NCBI RefSeq assembly: GCF_028993635.1 | Contig: NZ_CP118631.1 | Span: forward strand, 2,356,001-2,420,000 | From: Mucilaginibacter sp. SJ | GTDB taxonomy: Bacteria > Bacteroidota > Bacteroidia > Sphingobacteriales > Sphingobacteriaceae | Direction: 5' to 3' | Length of the DNA: 64,000 nt | Shown here: positions 51,506-61,200 of the stretch, piece by piece | Layout: every line of letters begins with the position of its first letter | Numbering within the stretch: the first letter of the stretch is position 1 | Program-made: the position numbers and the translations under genes | Notes under the pieces: generated by a model | What the model was told of the DNA's origin: nothing | Databases searched by the model: none | The model's input: the letters and a program-made list of their open reading frames with translations, nothing else

Positions 51506-53008
51506 TTATTGTTGCACTATTTGCCATTGCTGGTTAGTAGCGCCGCCATAAGGCCACTGAATAATGCCTGCACCATTTGTGATTGATGCGCCGTTAACAT
51601 CGAGCGCAAGCCCGCTGTTACGGTTGAGTGCTTTATAAATGCCATCGCTGGTAGCAGTAAGCTGCCATTGCTGGTTGTTGCCGCCGTTCCACGGCCATTG
51701 TATAATGCCCGCTCCGTTGGCAGTTGAACTCATATTAACATCAAGTGCCTGGCCGCTGTTGCGGTTAGTTATTTTGTAATAGCCACCGCCGTTGGCAGCA
51801 ATAACCCATTGTTGGTTATTGCCCCCGTTTTGAGGCCATTGTATGATACCTGCTCCATTAGCAGTTGAGCCGCCATTAACATCGAGTGCCTGGCCGCTGT
51901 TAACATTTAAAAACCTGTAGTATGCGCCAGTATAAAATGTATCGGTACCGCCGGCACCCACGCCCCAGGCATATTTGATACGGCTTAACCCCGATGCATT
52001 TGTGGTTGATACAGTAAGGCTTGTACCTGTACCGCTCAGTTGTTGAATGGCATAGCTATCGCCGGTACGTACGCCCGGCCAGTAAACCGCGCCCATACCG
52101 TAAGCACGTGCCTGGTTGGTTAAGCCCTGCAGGTAGGCTATTTCCTGGTCGCCGCCAATAGCGCCGGTGTAATTTTTACCACCTGTCATCGGGATACCAA
52201 ATTCGGTAAGAACCGCGCGGCTACTATAGGCCCCGATATTACCCTTTAAGCGATTTTCCCATTGTAAAGCGGTTGTAAGTGTGCCATTACTAAAAAAAGT
52301 ATAATCATGTATCGACAATAAACAACCCGAAAAACGGCTATCGGCACCAACGCCGGTAATATCCTGCGAATAAGAGGTACCGCTAATAAGGATCCTCCCC
52401 TGCGGAACAGAAGGGTAGTTGCTTAACCACTGGGCGCAAATGGTTGTCCAGTCGGTTAAAGAATAGCCATGCGGCTCGTTAAAGATCTCAAAATAAACAT
52501 GCGCATTGCTGCCGTATTTGGTAACAATGGTTTGCCACATCGACCAAAATTCAGTGGTATTATCTATCTTCCCGTCTGCAGATGATTTGGCTTCCCAGTA
52601 CCCCAATATCACATTCATTCCTTTGCTCAGGGCTTTGTCAATAACACCGGTATAGGAGTTCCACCAGGTTTGTGATACGGTTGAATAATTTACCGGCAGC
52701 CTTACGGTATTAGCTCCTGTATTGGTTTGGATCCCTGTTAATACAGCGTCGGCTTTTGCCGACACCGTGGCGTAACTATCGGCAGAGGTTAAGCCGCTTA
52801 ATACCAGTATTCCATCACTAAAGTTATCACCATCGGCAGCCCAGTTCACGCCTTTCAGCGCGCTTGCCGGTGTTGAATCTGTAGTTACTGTTTTCTCTCC
52901 TGTTTTTATTTCATCCGGAGTTGATGATTTTTTTACTGATACGATATCCTTTTTACACCCGGCCGCCAAACAACACATCGCTAATAATGCAATACTTAAG
53001 TTCTTCAT
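51506..53008 (-). CDS. GH5-like glycosidase lipoprotein with ricin-type lectin domain
   Basis: A 500-residue lipoprotein (lipobox LAAGC near residue 18). After a Ser/Thr-rich linker, the barrel (about 50-350) carries the GH5 acid/base in YFEIFNEPHGYSL and the nucleophile in VLTEFGIPMTG. A C-terminal beta-trefoil (about 370-500) has three near-identical repeats, each with SG(Q/L)ALDVN, TANGAGIIQWP and NQQW, as in CBM13/RicinB domains. This enzyme should sit on the cell surface and bind and cut the polymer for SusC/SusD import. The exact GH5 subfamily is not clear: beta-mannanase, glucanase and galactanase are all possible. Confidence 0.86.
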   Translation of the reverse strand: MKNLSIALLAMCCLAAGCKKDIVSVKKSSTPDEIKTGEKTVTTDSTPASALKGVNWAADGDNFSDGILVLSGLTSADSYATVSAKADAVLTGIQTNTGANTVRLPVNYSTVSQTWWNSYTGVIDKALSKGMNVILGYWEAKSSADGKIDNTTEFWSMWQTIVTKYGSNAHVYFEIFNEPHGYSLTDWTTICAQWLSNYPSVPQGRILISGTSYSQDITGVGADSRFSGCLLSIHDYTFFSNGTLTTALQWENRLKGNIGAYSSRAVLTEFGIPMTGGKNYTGAIGGDQEIAYLQGLTNQARAYGMGAVYWPGVRTGDSYAIQQLSGTGTSLTVSTTNASGLSRIKYAWGVGAGGTDTFYTGAYYRFLNVNSGQALDVNGGSTANGAGIIQWPQNGGNNQQWVIAANGGGYYKITNRNSGQALDVNMSSTANGAGIIQWPWNGGNNQQWQLTATSDGIYKALNRNSGLALDVNGASITNGAGIIQWPYGGATNQQWQIVQQ

Positions 53009-53034
53009 AATTTGTTATAGGTTAGAATTGGGAG

Positions 53035-53065
53035 AAAAAAGGGGGAAGAAAGAAGCTCTTCCCCC
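53035..53065 (-). terminator. Rho-independent terminator after SusD
   Basis: A 9-bp perfect stem, GGGGGAAGA / TCTTCCCCC, with a 7-base loop. On the - strand it is followed at once by six T residues (53035-53040). It lies 14 bp after the SusD stop and upstream of GH5. Confidence 0.85.
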
Positions 53066-53079
53066 GGGAATATTGGTTA

Positions 53080-54783
53080 TTAGTAACCAGCGTTTTGTTG
53101 CAATTGGCCACCAGACGCTTGAATCTCAGCCCTTGGTATCGGCAACCAGTAATGTTTGGTTGCAAAAGAGCGGCCATCCAAAGCTACTTTTGGTGTATAA
53201 GCAAAGCTGCCATCAGCGTTTTTGGTGATGATCACCCCACCCGCCGGTTTATTTTCGGTAACATCAGCAATTTTCCAGCGGCGTACATCGTAAAAACGGT
53301 GCTCTTCAAATGCCAGCTCAACACGGCGCTCGTAGCGTACAGCATCACGCATCTGTGATTGCGACATACCTGCAGCCAAAGCCGGCATATTAACACTTGG
53401 ACGAGAACGGATCAGATTAATCGCTGTACGTGCAGATAAGGTTGAACCCGAAGGGATCACATCCGGTCCGTAAGCTTCGTTAGCAGCCTCAGCAAAGTTC
53501 AACAGGATCTCAGCATAACGGAAATAAATCCATGGCTGGAAGCCCGCGTTACCCCACGGATTTTGAAGCGGATATGCATCATTCATATATTTTTTGAGGT
53601 AATAACCTGTTTTGGTAGTATTCCAGTTATCTGCTCCGTCTTTGCTATCCTTACCACCTGGAATAAAAGATTCAATAGCCCGGCCCCTGTACATCGCACC
53701 ATTGTATAATACAGTAGCTGCAAACCTTGGGTCGCGGTGATCATATGGGTGGGTCGGATCATAACCTGATGTTGGATCGGTAATAGCTTTGCCATTATCC
53801 ATTTCGTAATCGTCAACCAGGTTTTGCAATGGTGTATTACCCGCCCAGCCGCCATAGCCGTTTGGCCCGTTGGCTATTTCAAGGTGGGTATGATTTGCAT
53901 TTTTGGTGTATAAACGTTCAAAAATGGTTTCGTTTGTTTCATTAACCAAAAACAGGTTGTTGTAACCACCAGTATAAATACCATATTTATTAAGGCTGAT
54001 AACAGCTTGCGCCGCCGTAACAGCATCAGCCCAGGTACCTGCAGCATATAAAGGACTTGCAGCATATAATTTTAGCCTTGATTTTAAAGCCAGCGCTGCA
54101 CCTTTTGTAGCACGCCCTAAAAGCCAGCTACCATCGTTATTTAGCGGCAACTTAGCAGCGGCATCATCAAGCTGAGCAGACACGTAATCGATACACTCTT
54201 TAATGGAAGCACGCTTAAATAGCGATGGGTCCTGCAGGTTATCATTAAGATTAGTCACCTTATCACCCATCAAAACAACACCGCCATAATTACGGATCAG
54301 ATCCTGGTAACGGAAGGCCCTGATAAATTTAAGCTCACCTTCAAGGTGCATTTTGTGTGCAGCGCTGAATGGCATGTTTGGCAGTAAAGCCAAAGCCGAG
54401 TTTACCTCGCGGATACTACGATAGCTACGGCCCCAAAGTACGCCTGCGCCACCTAAGTTTTCGGGGGCAAGCTGTCCCCTTTGAATCAGCCATGTGGCAT
54501 CGTCGTTGTTGTAGATCGATTCATCGGTCAGTGAGCTCCACATGCTGTATTCAAAACCACGGCCAAAGCCTGGGTTTGAGCCATCGCCCTCTTTATCCTG
54601 CAATTTGGCACCGATATAACGGTTGGTAACATAAGCTTCATACACCGCGGTATCCGAAGCAATGGCCGATGAGGCAATCCTATCCGTAGGGGTTACATCA
54701 AGTAAATTCTTTTTACATGCTGTGATGCCCAGCATACCGCCCATCATTAAAAATAATAGCGGAGTTTTATATTGTAGTTTCAT
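53080..54783 (-). CDS. SusD-like outer-membrane lipoprotein
   Basis: A 567-residue SusD/RagB lipoprotein with lipobox ITAC near residue 23 and the typical KNLLDVTPTDRIASS start. RagB/SusD landmarks are GVLWGRSYRSIREVNSAL, AEGELKFIRAF-like LEGELKFIRAFRYQDLIRNY, YRYAEILLNFAEAANE-like FRYAEILLNFAEAANEA, and the C-terminal ERRVELAFEEHRFYDVRRW with YYLPIP-like HYWLPIPRAEI. It starts 10 bp after the SusC stop and forms the glycan-binding lid of that transporter. This is the canonical glycan-type SusD, unlike the one at 35.2 kb. Confidence 0.95.
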   Translation of the reverse strand: MKLQYKTPLLFLMMGGMLGITACKKNLLDVTPTDRIASSAIASDTAVYEAYVTNRYIGAKLQDKEGDGSNPGFGRGFEYSMWSSLTDESIYNNDDATWLIQRGQLAPENLGGAGVLWGRSYRSIREVNSALALLPNMPFSAAHKMHLEGELKFIRAFRYQDLIRNYGGVVLMGDKVTNLNDNLQDPSLFKRASIKECIDYVSAQLDDAAAKLPLNNDGSWLLGRATKGAALALKSRLKLYAASPLYAAGTWADAVTAAQAVISLNKYGIYTGGYNNLFLVNETNETIFERLYTKNANHTHLEIANGPNGYGGWAGNTPLQNLVDDYEMDNGKAITDPTSGYDPTHPYDHRDPRFAATVLYNGAMYRGRAIESFIPGGKDSKDGADNWNTTKTGYYLKKYMNDAYPLQNPWGNAGFQPWIYFRYAEILLNFAEAANEAYGPDVIPSGSTLSARTAINLIRSRPSVNMPALAAGMSQSQMRDAVRYERRVELAFEEHRFYDVRRWKIADVTENKPAGGVIITKNADGSFAYTPKVALDGRSFATKHYWLPIPRAEIQASGGQLQQNAGY

Positions 54784-54793
54784 TATCGTCTGA

Positions 54794-57700
54794 TTAAAAT
54801 TTCACGTTAACACCTAAGTTGATAATTCGTTGTTGCGGATAAAACTGGCCGCTGCCACTGGTTCCCTCCGGATCGTAATCTTTCACTTTGGTAATGGTGA
54901 ACAGGTTGAACGCGCTTGCATAAACCCTTAGGCCCCCAAGCTTAATTTTAGAAAGGAAAGGTGCATTGAAATTATAACCTAACTGCACATTTTTTAACCT
55001 AAGGAATGAAGCATCATTAAGCCAGAAGGTATTGTTATATAAACCACCGCTTATGGCGTTTGATGCACGGTCGGTCACGCGTGGATAAGTTCCGTTGGTA
55101 TTTGTACTGCTAAACCTGTTATCGGCCCAACTGCTGTAAAAGTTACCTATGCTACCTGCTTCGGGTAATACATACTGGCTAACCTGCGCCTGGCCTGCAA
55201 ACAGTACTGAAAGGTCGAAGTTTTTGTACGCCGCGTTAAGACTAAAGCCGTAAGTGATTTGCGGAATGTTGCCGTATTTAGTACGGGTTTGGTCATCGGC
55301 AGTTATTTTGCCATCGTTGTTATAATCAAGGTATTTCAGATCGCCAACTTTTGCTCCGGTTACGTGCGGGTAAGCATCAAGTTCGGCCTGCGTGCGGAAT
55401 ATCCCTATTGCATCATAAAGCAAATAAGTATTCATCGGCCTACCGGTTGCGCGCTGATAGCTTAAGGCACCACTGGCTTCATCAATAAATACGATTTTAC
55501 TTTTTGCGTAAGTAATGTTACCGCTTACACCCCAGCTAAATTCATGCCCGGTATGACTATAACCCAATGTAGCCTCAAAACCATCGCTATTAACTTTACC
55601 AATGTTTTCTGCCGGTACAAGTGAGTCGGAACCATAAGGATTTACTATACCTGATGAACCTGGGATCGAGGCATTTCGGGCAGCAAGAATATTACTCCTT
55701 CGTTGCTGAAAGTAAATCGCCTCTACCGTAAAATTGTGAAGAAAAGTGGCGTTAATACCAATGTCAAGCTTTTTGGCAACCTCCCAGGTGATATTCGGGT
55801 TTGCAAGTTTTACAAGATTAACGTTTGGCTGAATAACATTTGAACCACTACCAGGACTGCTGGCAACAAAGCCGTTATTAACTAAAGCATAGTTATTAAA
55901 ATACTGGAATGGCGATATGTTATCGTTACCTAATGAACCATAAGAAGCCCTCAGTTTCAGATCATCAAAAAAGCTCACACTGTTTTTAAACCAATCTTCT
56001 TTCGTGATTCTCCAACCAACTGAAGCGGAAGGGAAATAACCCCAGCGGGTAGCGCCTGGGAATACAGAAGTTCCATCAGCACGTAACTGGCCTTCAAACA
56101 GATACTTTTCATCATAGGCATAAGTTAAGCGGCTAATATAGCTTGCGCGGTTGTAATTTGAGCTTAAACCAGAGTTCAGGTAATCGGTAGCAGCACTTCC
56201 ACCTTGCGACAAGTCCGGTAGTTGCGACGACAAATAATTGAAACGTGTAGCGTCAAAATATTCCTTGTGGTTTTTACTTTGCTCATAACCTACGAACGCG
56301 CTTATATCATGTAAACCAAATTTATGCGCATAATTTAATTTAACGTTTGAAGTTAGCAGCGCCTGATTTTCCTGCGACTCGAATAAAGTAGCGGCGTTAT
56401 TATTGCCCCCCACGGTAACTTTGTTATAAATCTGAGTGCTTGCGGCATAGCTGTACAAAACATATGGCTTGCTAAAGTTTTTATCAAAATTATATGATTT
56501 ATCAACTGAGAAAAAACCATCAACCGATAAACCTTCAATGCCAGGAATAGCATAGCTGGCTTTTAGAATGCCATTGAAAACCTGTTTGGGGTTATTATTG
56601 ATACCACCAATGTCGGTTACCTGGACAGCCGGGTTATTGTTTTCGATACCTGTAGTTGGCAAGCCGTTAGGGTAGTAAGCTGCAACAATAGGCTTAGCTC
56701 TGTAAACAGAACGGAACAGGCTGCCGGCACCTACAACAGGAAATTGCCTGTCTTCTTCACGGCCTGAAAGTGACAAGCCAACCTTTAAGCGCTTGGTAAC
56801 ATTAGCATCAATGTTTGAGCGGAAATTATATTGGTGATACTTAGTTGCTCCGTTTTTATAAATACCATCCTGATAAAGCGTTCCTAATGAAACGAAGTAT
56901 TTTATATCCTCGCCACCGCCCGAAACTGAAAGGCTATGTTGGTTTTGCAATGCCGAACCTTTAAGCGTTTGCTTTTCCCAGTTGGTATTCGGGTAATTTA
57001 ATGGATCTGATCCGTCCCTAAACTTTTGGATTTGTTCAGCTGTGTAAGATTGATTCAATCCGCCTGCTGGGTTTGAATCATAATTGATCTCGTTCATGAT
57101 CTGGGCATAAGTTGCCGCATCGGCCATTTTTGGCAAGCGGGTTGGTGAACTAAAGCCTTGATTAAAACTGTAATTAATAGTTGGCTTGCCCGATTTACCG
57201 CGTTTGGTGGTAATAAGTATAACACCGTTTGCAGCCCTATTACCGTAAATAGCAGCCGATGCATCCTTTAATACCGACATGTTTTCGATATCGTTAGGAT
57301 CGAGACGCTCTAAACCACCTATCTGGGCCGGTACACCGTCAACAACAACGAGTACATCATTATTGCCTGTAGTGGCTAAACCACGCACGGTAATACCTGA
57401 ACCATCGTACCCGGGCTCACCACTGCGATTATTAACAATTACACCAGAAAAACGACCAGCTATACCATTCGAAAGATTGGGCTGTGGACTTTTCACCAAC
57501 TCCGAACCTTTCACTTGTGATATTGAACCTGTTAAGGTCGCTTTTTTCTGGGTACCGTAACCTACAACTACTACCTCGTTCAATGACTTTGAATCAGCAG
57601 TTAATTGCACGTTGATAGTGGTTTGCCCGTTAAGAATAACTTCTTGTGAGGTGTAGCCGATGTAGCTAAACACCAATGTGCCCGATGAAGCGTTTGGAAC

Positions 57701-57976
57701 ATTAAGGCTAAAGTTACCTTTAATATCGGTTACCACGCCGGTTGAAGTCCCTTTTAAGGATACACTTACACCCGGTAGTGTTTCGCCTTTTTCGTCGGTT
57801 ACTTTACCGGTTATCCTGGCATCAGGTAAGCGCTGCTCGTTAATAGTACCCGCAAAAGCCATTACCGGCATTTGAACTGTAGCAAAACAAGCTACGGCCA
57901 TGCCGGCCGCAACGATGAAAAAGCGGGGTGACCTTTTCCGATGGGGAGAATCCTTTACATGTAAATTTAATTTCAT
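54794..57976 (-). CDS. SusC-like TonB-dependent outer-membrane transporter
   Basis: A 1060-residue SusC. I start it at the ATG at 57976 (MKLNLHVKDS) rather than 58036, because a signal region (RFFIVAAGMAVACFATVQ) follows directly and the upstream codons are not conserved-looking. The carboxypeptidase-regulatory domain (GKVTDEKGETLPGVSVSLKG) precedes LNEVVVVGYGTQKKATLTGS, the classic SusC TonB-box/plug start, then LVVVDGVPAQ, ANGVILITTKRG and a barrel ending in RIINLGVNVKF. It imports oligosaccharides bound by the SusD partner. Expression is probably driven by the hybrid two-component regulator upstream. Confidence 0.95.
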   Translation of the reverse strand: MKLNLHVKDSPHRKRSPRFFIVAAGMAVACFATVQMPVMAFAGTINEQRLPDARITGKVTDEKGETLPGVSVSLKGTSTGVVTDIKGNFSLNVPNASSGTLVFSYIGYTSQEVILNGQTTINVQLTADSKSLNEVVVVGYGTQKKATLTGSISQVKGSELVKSPQPNLSNGIAGRFSGVIVNNRSGEPGYDGSGITVRGLATTGNNDVLVVVDGVPAQIGGLERLDPNDIENMSVLKDASAAIYGNRAANGVILITTKRGKSGKPTINYSFNQGFSSPTRLPKMADAATYAQIMNEINYDSNPAGGLNQSYTAEQIQKFRDGSDPLNYPNTNWEKQTLKGSALQNQHSLSVSGGGEDIKYFVSLGTLYQDGIYKNGATKYHQYNFRSNIDANVTKRLKVGLSLSGREEDRQFPVVGAGSLFRSVYRAKPIVAAYYPNGLPTTGIENNNPAVQVTDIGGINNNPKQVFNGILKASYAIPGIEGLSVDGFFSVDKSYNFDKNFSKPYVLYSYAASTQIYNKVTVGGNNNAATLFESQENQALLTSNVKLNYAHKFGLHDISAFVGYEQSKNHKEYFDATRFNYLSSQLPDLSQGGSAATDYLNSGLSSNYNRASYISRLTYAYDEKYLFEGQLRADGTSVFPGATRWGYFPSASVGWRITKEDWFKNSVSFFDDLKLRASYGSLGNDNISPFQYFNNYALVNNGFVASSPGSGSNVIQPNVNLVKLANPNITWEVAKKLDIGINATFLHNFTVEAIYFQQRRSNILAARNASIPGSSGIVNPYGSDSLVPAENIGKVNSDGFEATLGYSHTGHEFSWGVSGNITYAKSKIVFIDEASGALSYQRATGRPMNTYLLYDAIGIFRTQAELDAYPHVTGAKVGDLKYLDYNNDGKITADDQTRTKYGNIPQITYGFSLNAAYKNFDLSVLFAGQAQVSQYVLPEAGSIGNFYSSWADNRFSSTNTNGTYPRVTDRASNAISGGLYNNTFWLNDASFLRLKNVQLGYNFNAPFLSKIKLGGLRVYASAFNLFTITKVKDYDPEGTSGSGQFYPQQRIINLGVNVKF

Positions 57977-58207
57977 ATAGTTTTTAATTTGGTTTTTAAT
58001 TGATTTAAACTCTGCTCTGCAAGGGCATAAAAACAAGGGGGCGACTAAAGCATTGGTTAGTTGCTATCATCTTTTTCCTTATTACAATAATGCCGGATAC
58101 AAAAGCCTGGTTTAAATCTTGGTTATTGGTAGGGCTAAATTGCACGTAAAATGCAAAAATGAGTGAGGGGTAAATTCTGATTAAGACAGGGGGTATTTCA
58201 TAAAAAA

Positions 58208-58232
58208 GCCTCAAAATCATTGTTTTTGAGGC
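58208..58232. terminator. Terminator after the hybrid two-component gene
   Basis: A 9-bp stem, GCCTCAAAA / TTTTGAGGC, flanked by A and T runs on both sides. It lies 28 bp beyond the regulator stop and isolates that gene from the SusC operon. Confidence 0.8.
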
Positions 58233-58260
58233 CTTTTAAACAGGGGGTAAATTAATATTG

Positions 58261-61200
58261 CTAATTCTCCTTTATCACATCCCGGTTCACATTGTAATTA
58301 TTGTGAAATGGCTTGCGGTATTTCTTGATATAATCAGAAGGGTTTATCCCGAACAACTTATTAAACTGCTCCCTGAAGTATTTCAAATCATTTAAGCCCA
58401 CCTTATAAGCTGTTTCATAAACTGTGCTATCGGTTGTAAGTAAGATTTCGGCAGCCTTTCGCAAGCGGATAAAACGGATAAAACTGTTTGCCGATTGCCC
58501 CGAAATGGATTTGATCCGCTTGTACAAATTAGAGTGGCTCATGCCTATTTCGGCAGCAAGCGTTTTGATGCTGAAGTCGGGATCGGTTAAGTGCTGTTCA
58601 ACTATCTGGAGGCATTTCTCCAAAAACTCTTTGTATTCCTGCGAGATCTTCAGATCGTTGGATTTGTTAAGGGTTATTTCATTATAGAAATATTTTTGCA
58701 GGTTGTTCCTGCTTTTCAGGATCCCGTTAACACGGGCCACCAGGATCTCTTTTTCAAAAGGCTTGCTGATATAATCATCCGCCCCGCCTTCAATACCTTT
58801 AAGCTTTATTTCAGGCGAAGAACTGGCGGTAAGCAATATCACAGGGATGTGGTTCAGCACAGGATCTTCCTTAATACGGCTGCATACCTCAATACCGCTT
58901 AACCCCTGCATCATTACGTCGCTTATCACAATATCGGGTACCAGGTGATAAGCAAGCTCCAGGCCATCTGTACCGTTATCAGCCTCAAAAATCTCAAACT
59001 CACCGCTAAAAATTTGTTTAAGGTAAGTACGGATCTGCTGGTTATCATCAATCAGCAGCATGGTTTTAGTATCAGAGCTTAAAGCTTCAGGGCTTTTAGC
59101 GGTTACTGCACTTTCGGTTTCAACTGCTGCCAACTCACCTTTGTTCTCCATCAGTTCATCCAGGAATACCGAAGTTTCGGCAACATCTTCAAACACAAAC
59201 TGCTGCCCAAAATGTTCTCTGCCTTTTAACAACGATACATGAAACACCGTACCCTGCCCCTGCTGGCTGGTATAACTGATACTTCCTTTATGGTTTTCAA
59301 TAAATGCTTTAACCAGGTATAGCCCAATGCCAAAACCGCCTGCCATTGGCGCCGAATTTTGCAACTGGTAAAACTTGCCGAATAACTGATCGCCGGTACC
59401 CTCGGCTATTCCGCAGCCGCTGTCCTTTATCCCGATGGTAATTTTATCGTTAAAATCGGCTATTGTACAAGTTACTATGCCATACTCCGGCGTAAACTTC
59501 AACGCGTTTGAAATCAGGTTAAACAGGGCTATTTCCATTTTTTCCCTGTCGGCATAAATCTCTATCGCATCCCTTTGGCTTACAAAATCAAACTGAATAT
59601 GTTTGGTACGTGCCTGGTGACTAAAACATAAAAACACCTCATGACAAAGCGATACGATATTGAGCCTTACTATTTTGAGCTTATCGGTGTCGCTTTCGGC
59701 CTTCCTGAACAGTAAAAGCTGGTCAACCAAACTCAAAAGGCGCCGTGCATTGCGGTAAATGATATGCAAATTACCGGCATCATCAGTAGCCTCGCCCTTT
59801 CCGAACAACATATCCTTTACCGGGTTGATAATGAGCGTTAGCGGTGTACGGAACTCATGCGAGATATTGGTAAAAAAGGAAAGTTTACGCTCGTTAAGCT
59901 CCTTATCTTTTTCGGCTGAAAGCTGGGCTACTTTAACCTCGTATTTAAGCCTGGTTTGGCGGTTTCTGTAAAGTATATAGTAATAAGTTACAACCCCTGC
60001 TGCTGCTATATAAATTAAATAAGCCCACCAGGTTTTATACCAGGGCGGCAGGATCTTAACCTGTAATGTAGCATAATTATCAAACCACAAACCATCCTGG
60101 TTGGATGCTTTTACCCTGAACGTATATTCTCCGGGTTCAAGGTAACGGTAAGTCGCAAGCCGCTGATCGCCAACGTAGTTCCAGGTTTTATCAAGGCCAT
60201 CCAGTTTATAAGCAAACCCGCCTTTATCCGGATAGGTATAATTTAACGAGGCATACTGGATAGAAAATACCGACTGATCGGGCTGTAATGTGATCTGCCT
60301 TGCCTGGTTAATGGCTTCGGGCAATACGGTGCGGTCCTTGTCAAGCCCGCCAACTTCCACCTGTTTACCAAAAATTTGTAACCCTGTTATAATAACTTTT
60401 GGTTTATAGTCGCTTTGATTTACTTTTCCAGGGTCAAAAAAATTCAGGCCTTCCGTTCCACCAAAATACATTAAGCCATTAGCAGAATCGAACAAAACAG
60501 ACCCCGCGTTAAACTGCCCGGCCTGCAGCCCATCCGACTGATCATAATTTAAGATCTTGTTATTACGGACATTAAGGTTTGATAAGCCTTTATTAGTACT
60601 TAACCATAATGAACCATCAGATGATTCCTTAATAGCCGATACTGTATTATTAGCGAGACCATTAGTTTCATTAAACTTTTTAAAAACCCGGTTTTGAAGG
60701 TCGTATGAAATTAGTCCATCGCCTTCAGTTCCTATCCATAACCTGTGTTGCTTGTCGGGATGGAGCGAAAATATCACCTGGCCTGGTAAATTGCTTTTTT
60801 CATCGGTGGGCTTAAAATACCTGCTGAATTTCTTTTGCCCGGCATTATAAAAATCCAGCCCCCCGCCATAAGTACCAACCCATAAATTACCTTTATCGTC
60901 TTCGGCAATTGATCTTACATCGTACGAAGTGAGGCCGCTATTGGCAGGGGTATAATTAGTGAATGTTTTTGTAACAGAATTAAACAGGCACAAGCCGCCG
61001 CCGTTGGTGCCAATCCATAAATTTTTATGCATGTCCTGGTAAATAACCCTTACGTCGTTACCACCCAGGCTTTTGTTGTTTGCCTGGCTGTGTGCGTAGT
61101 TGACAAACGAATCTGTTTTCTTGTTATACTGCAAAAGTCCCTTTGCATAAGTACCAAACCATAAATTACCATCCTGATCGGTATAGCCAAATAAAATGGC

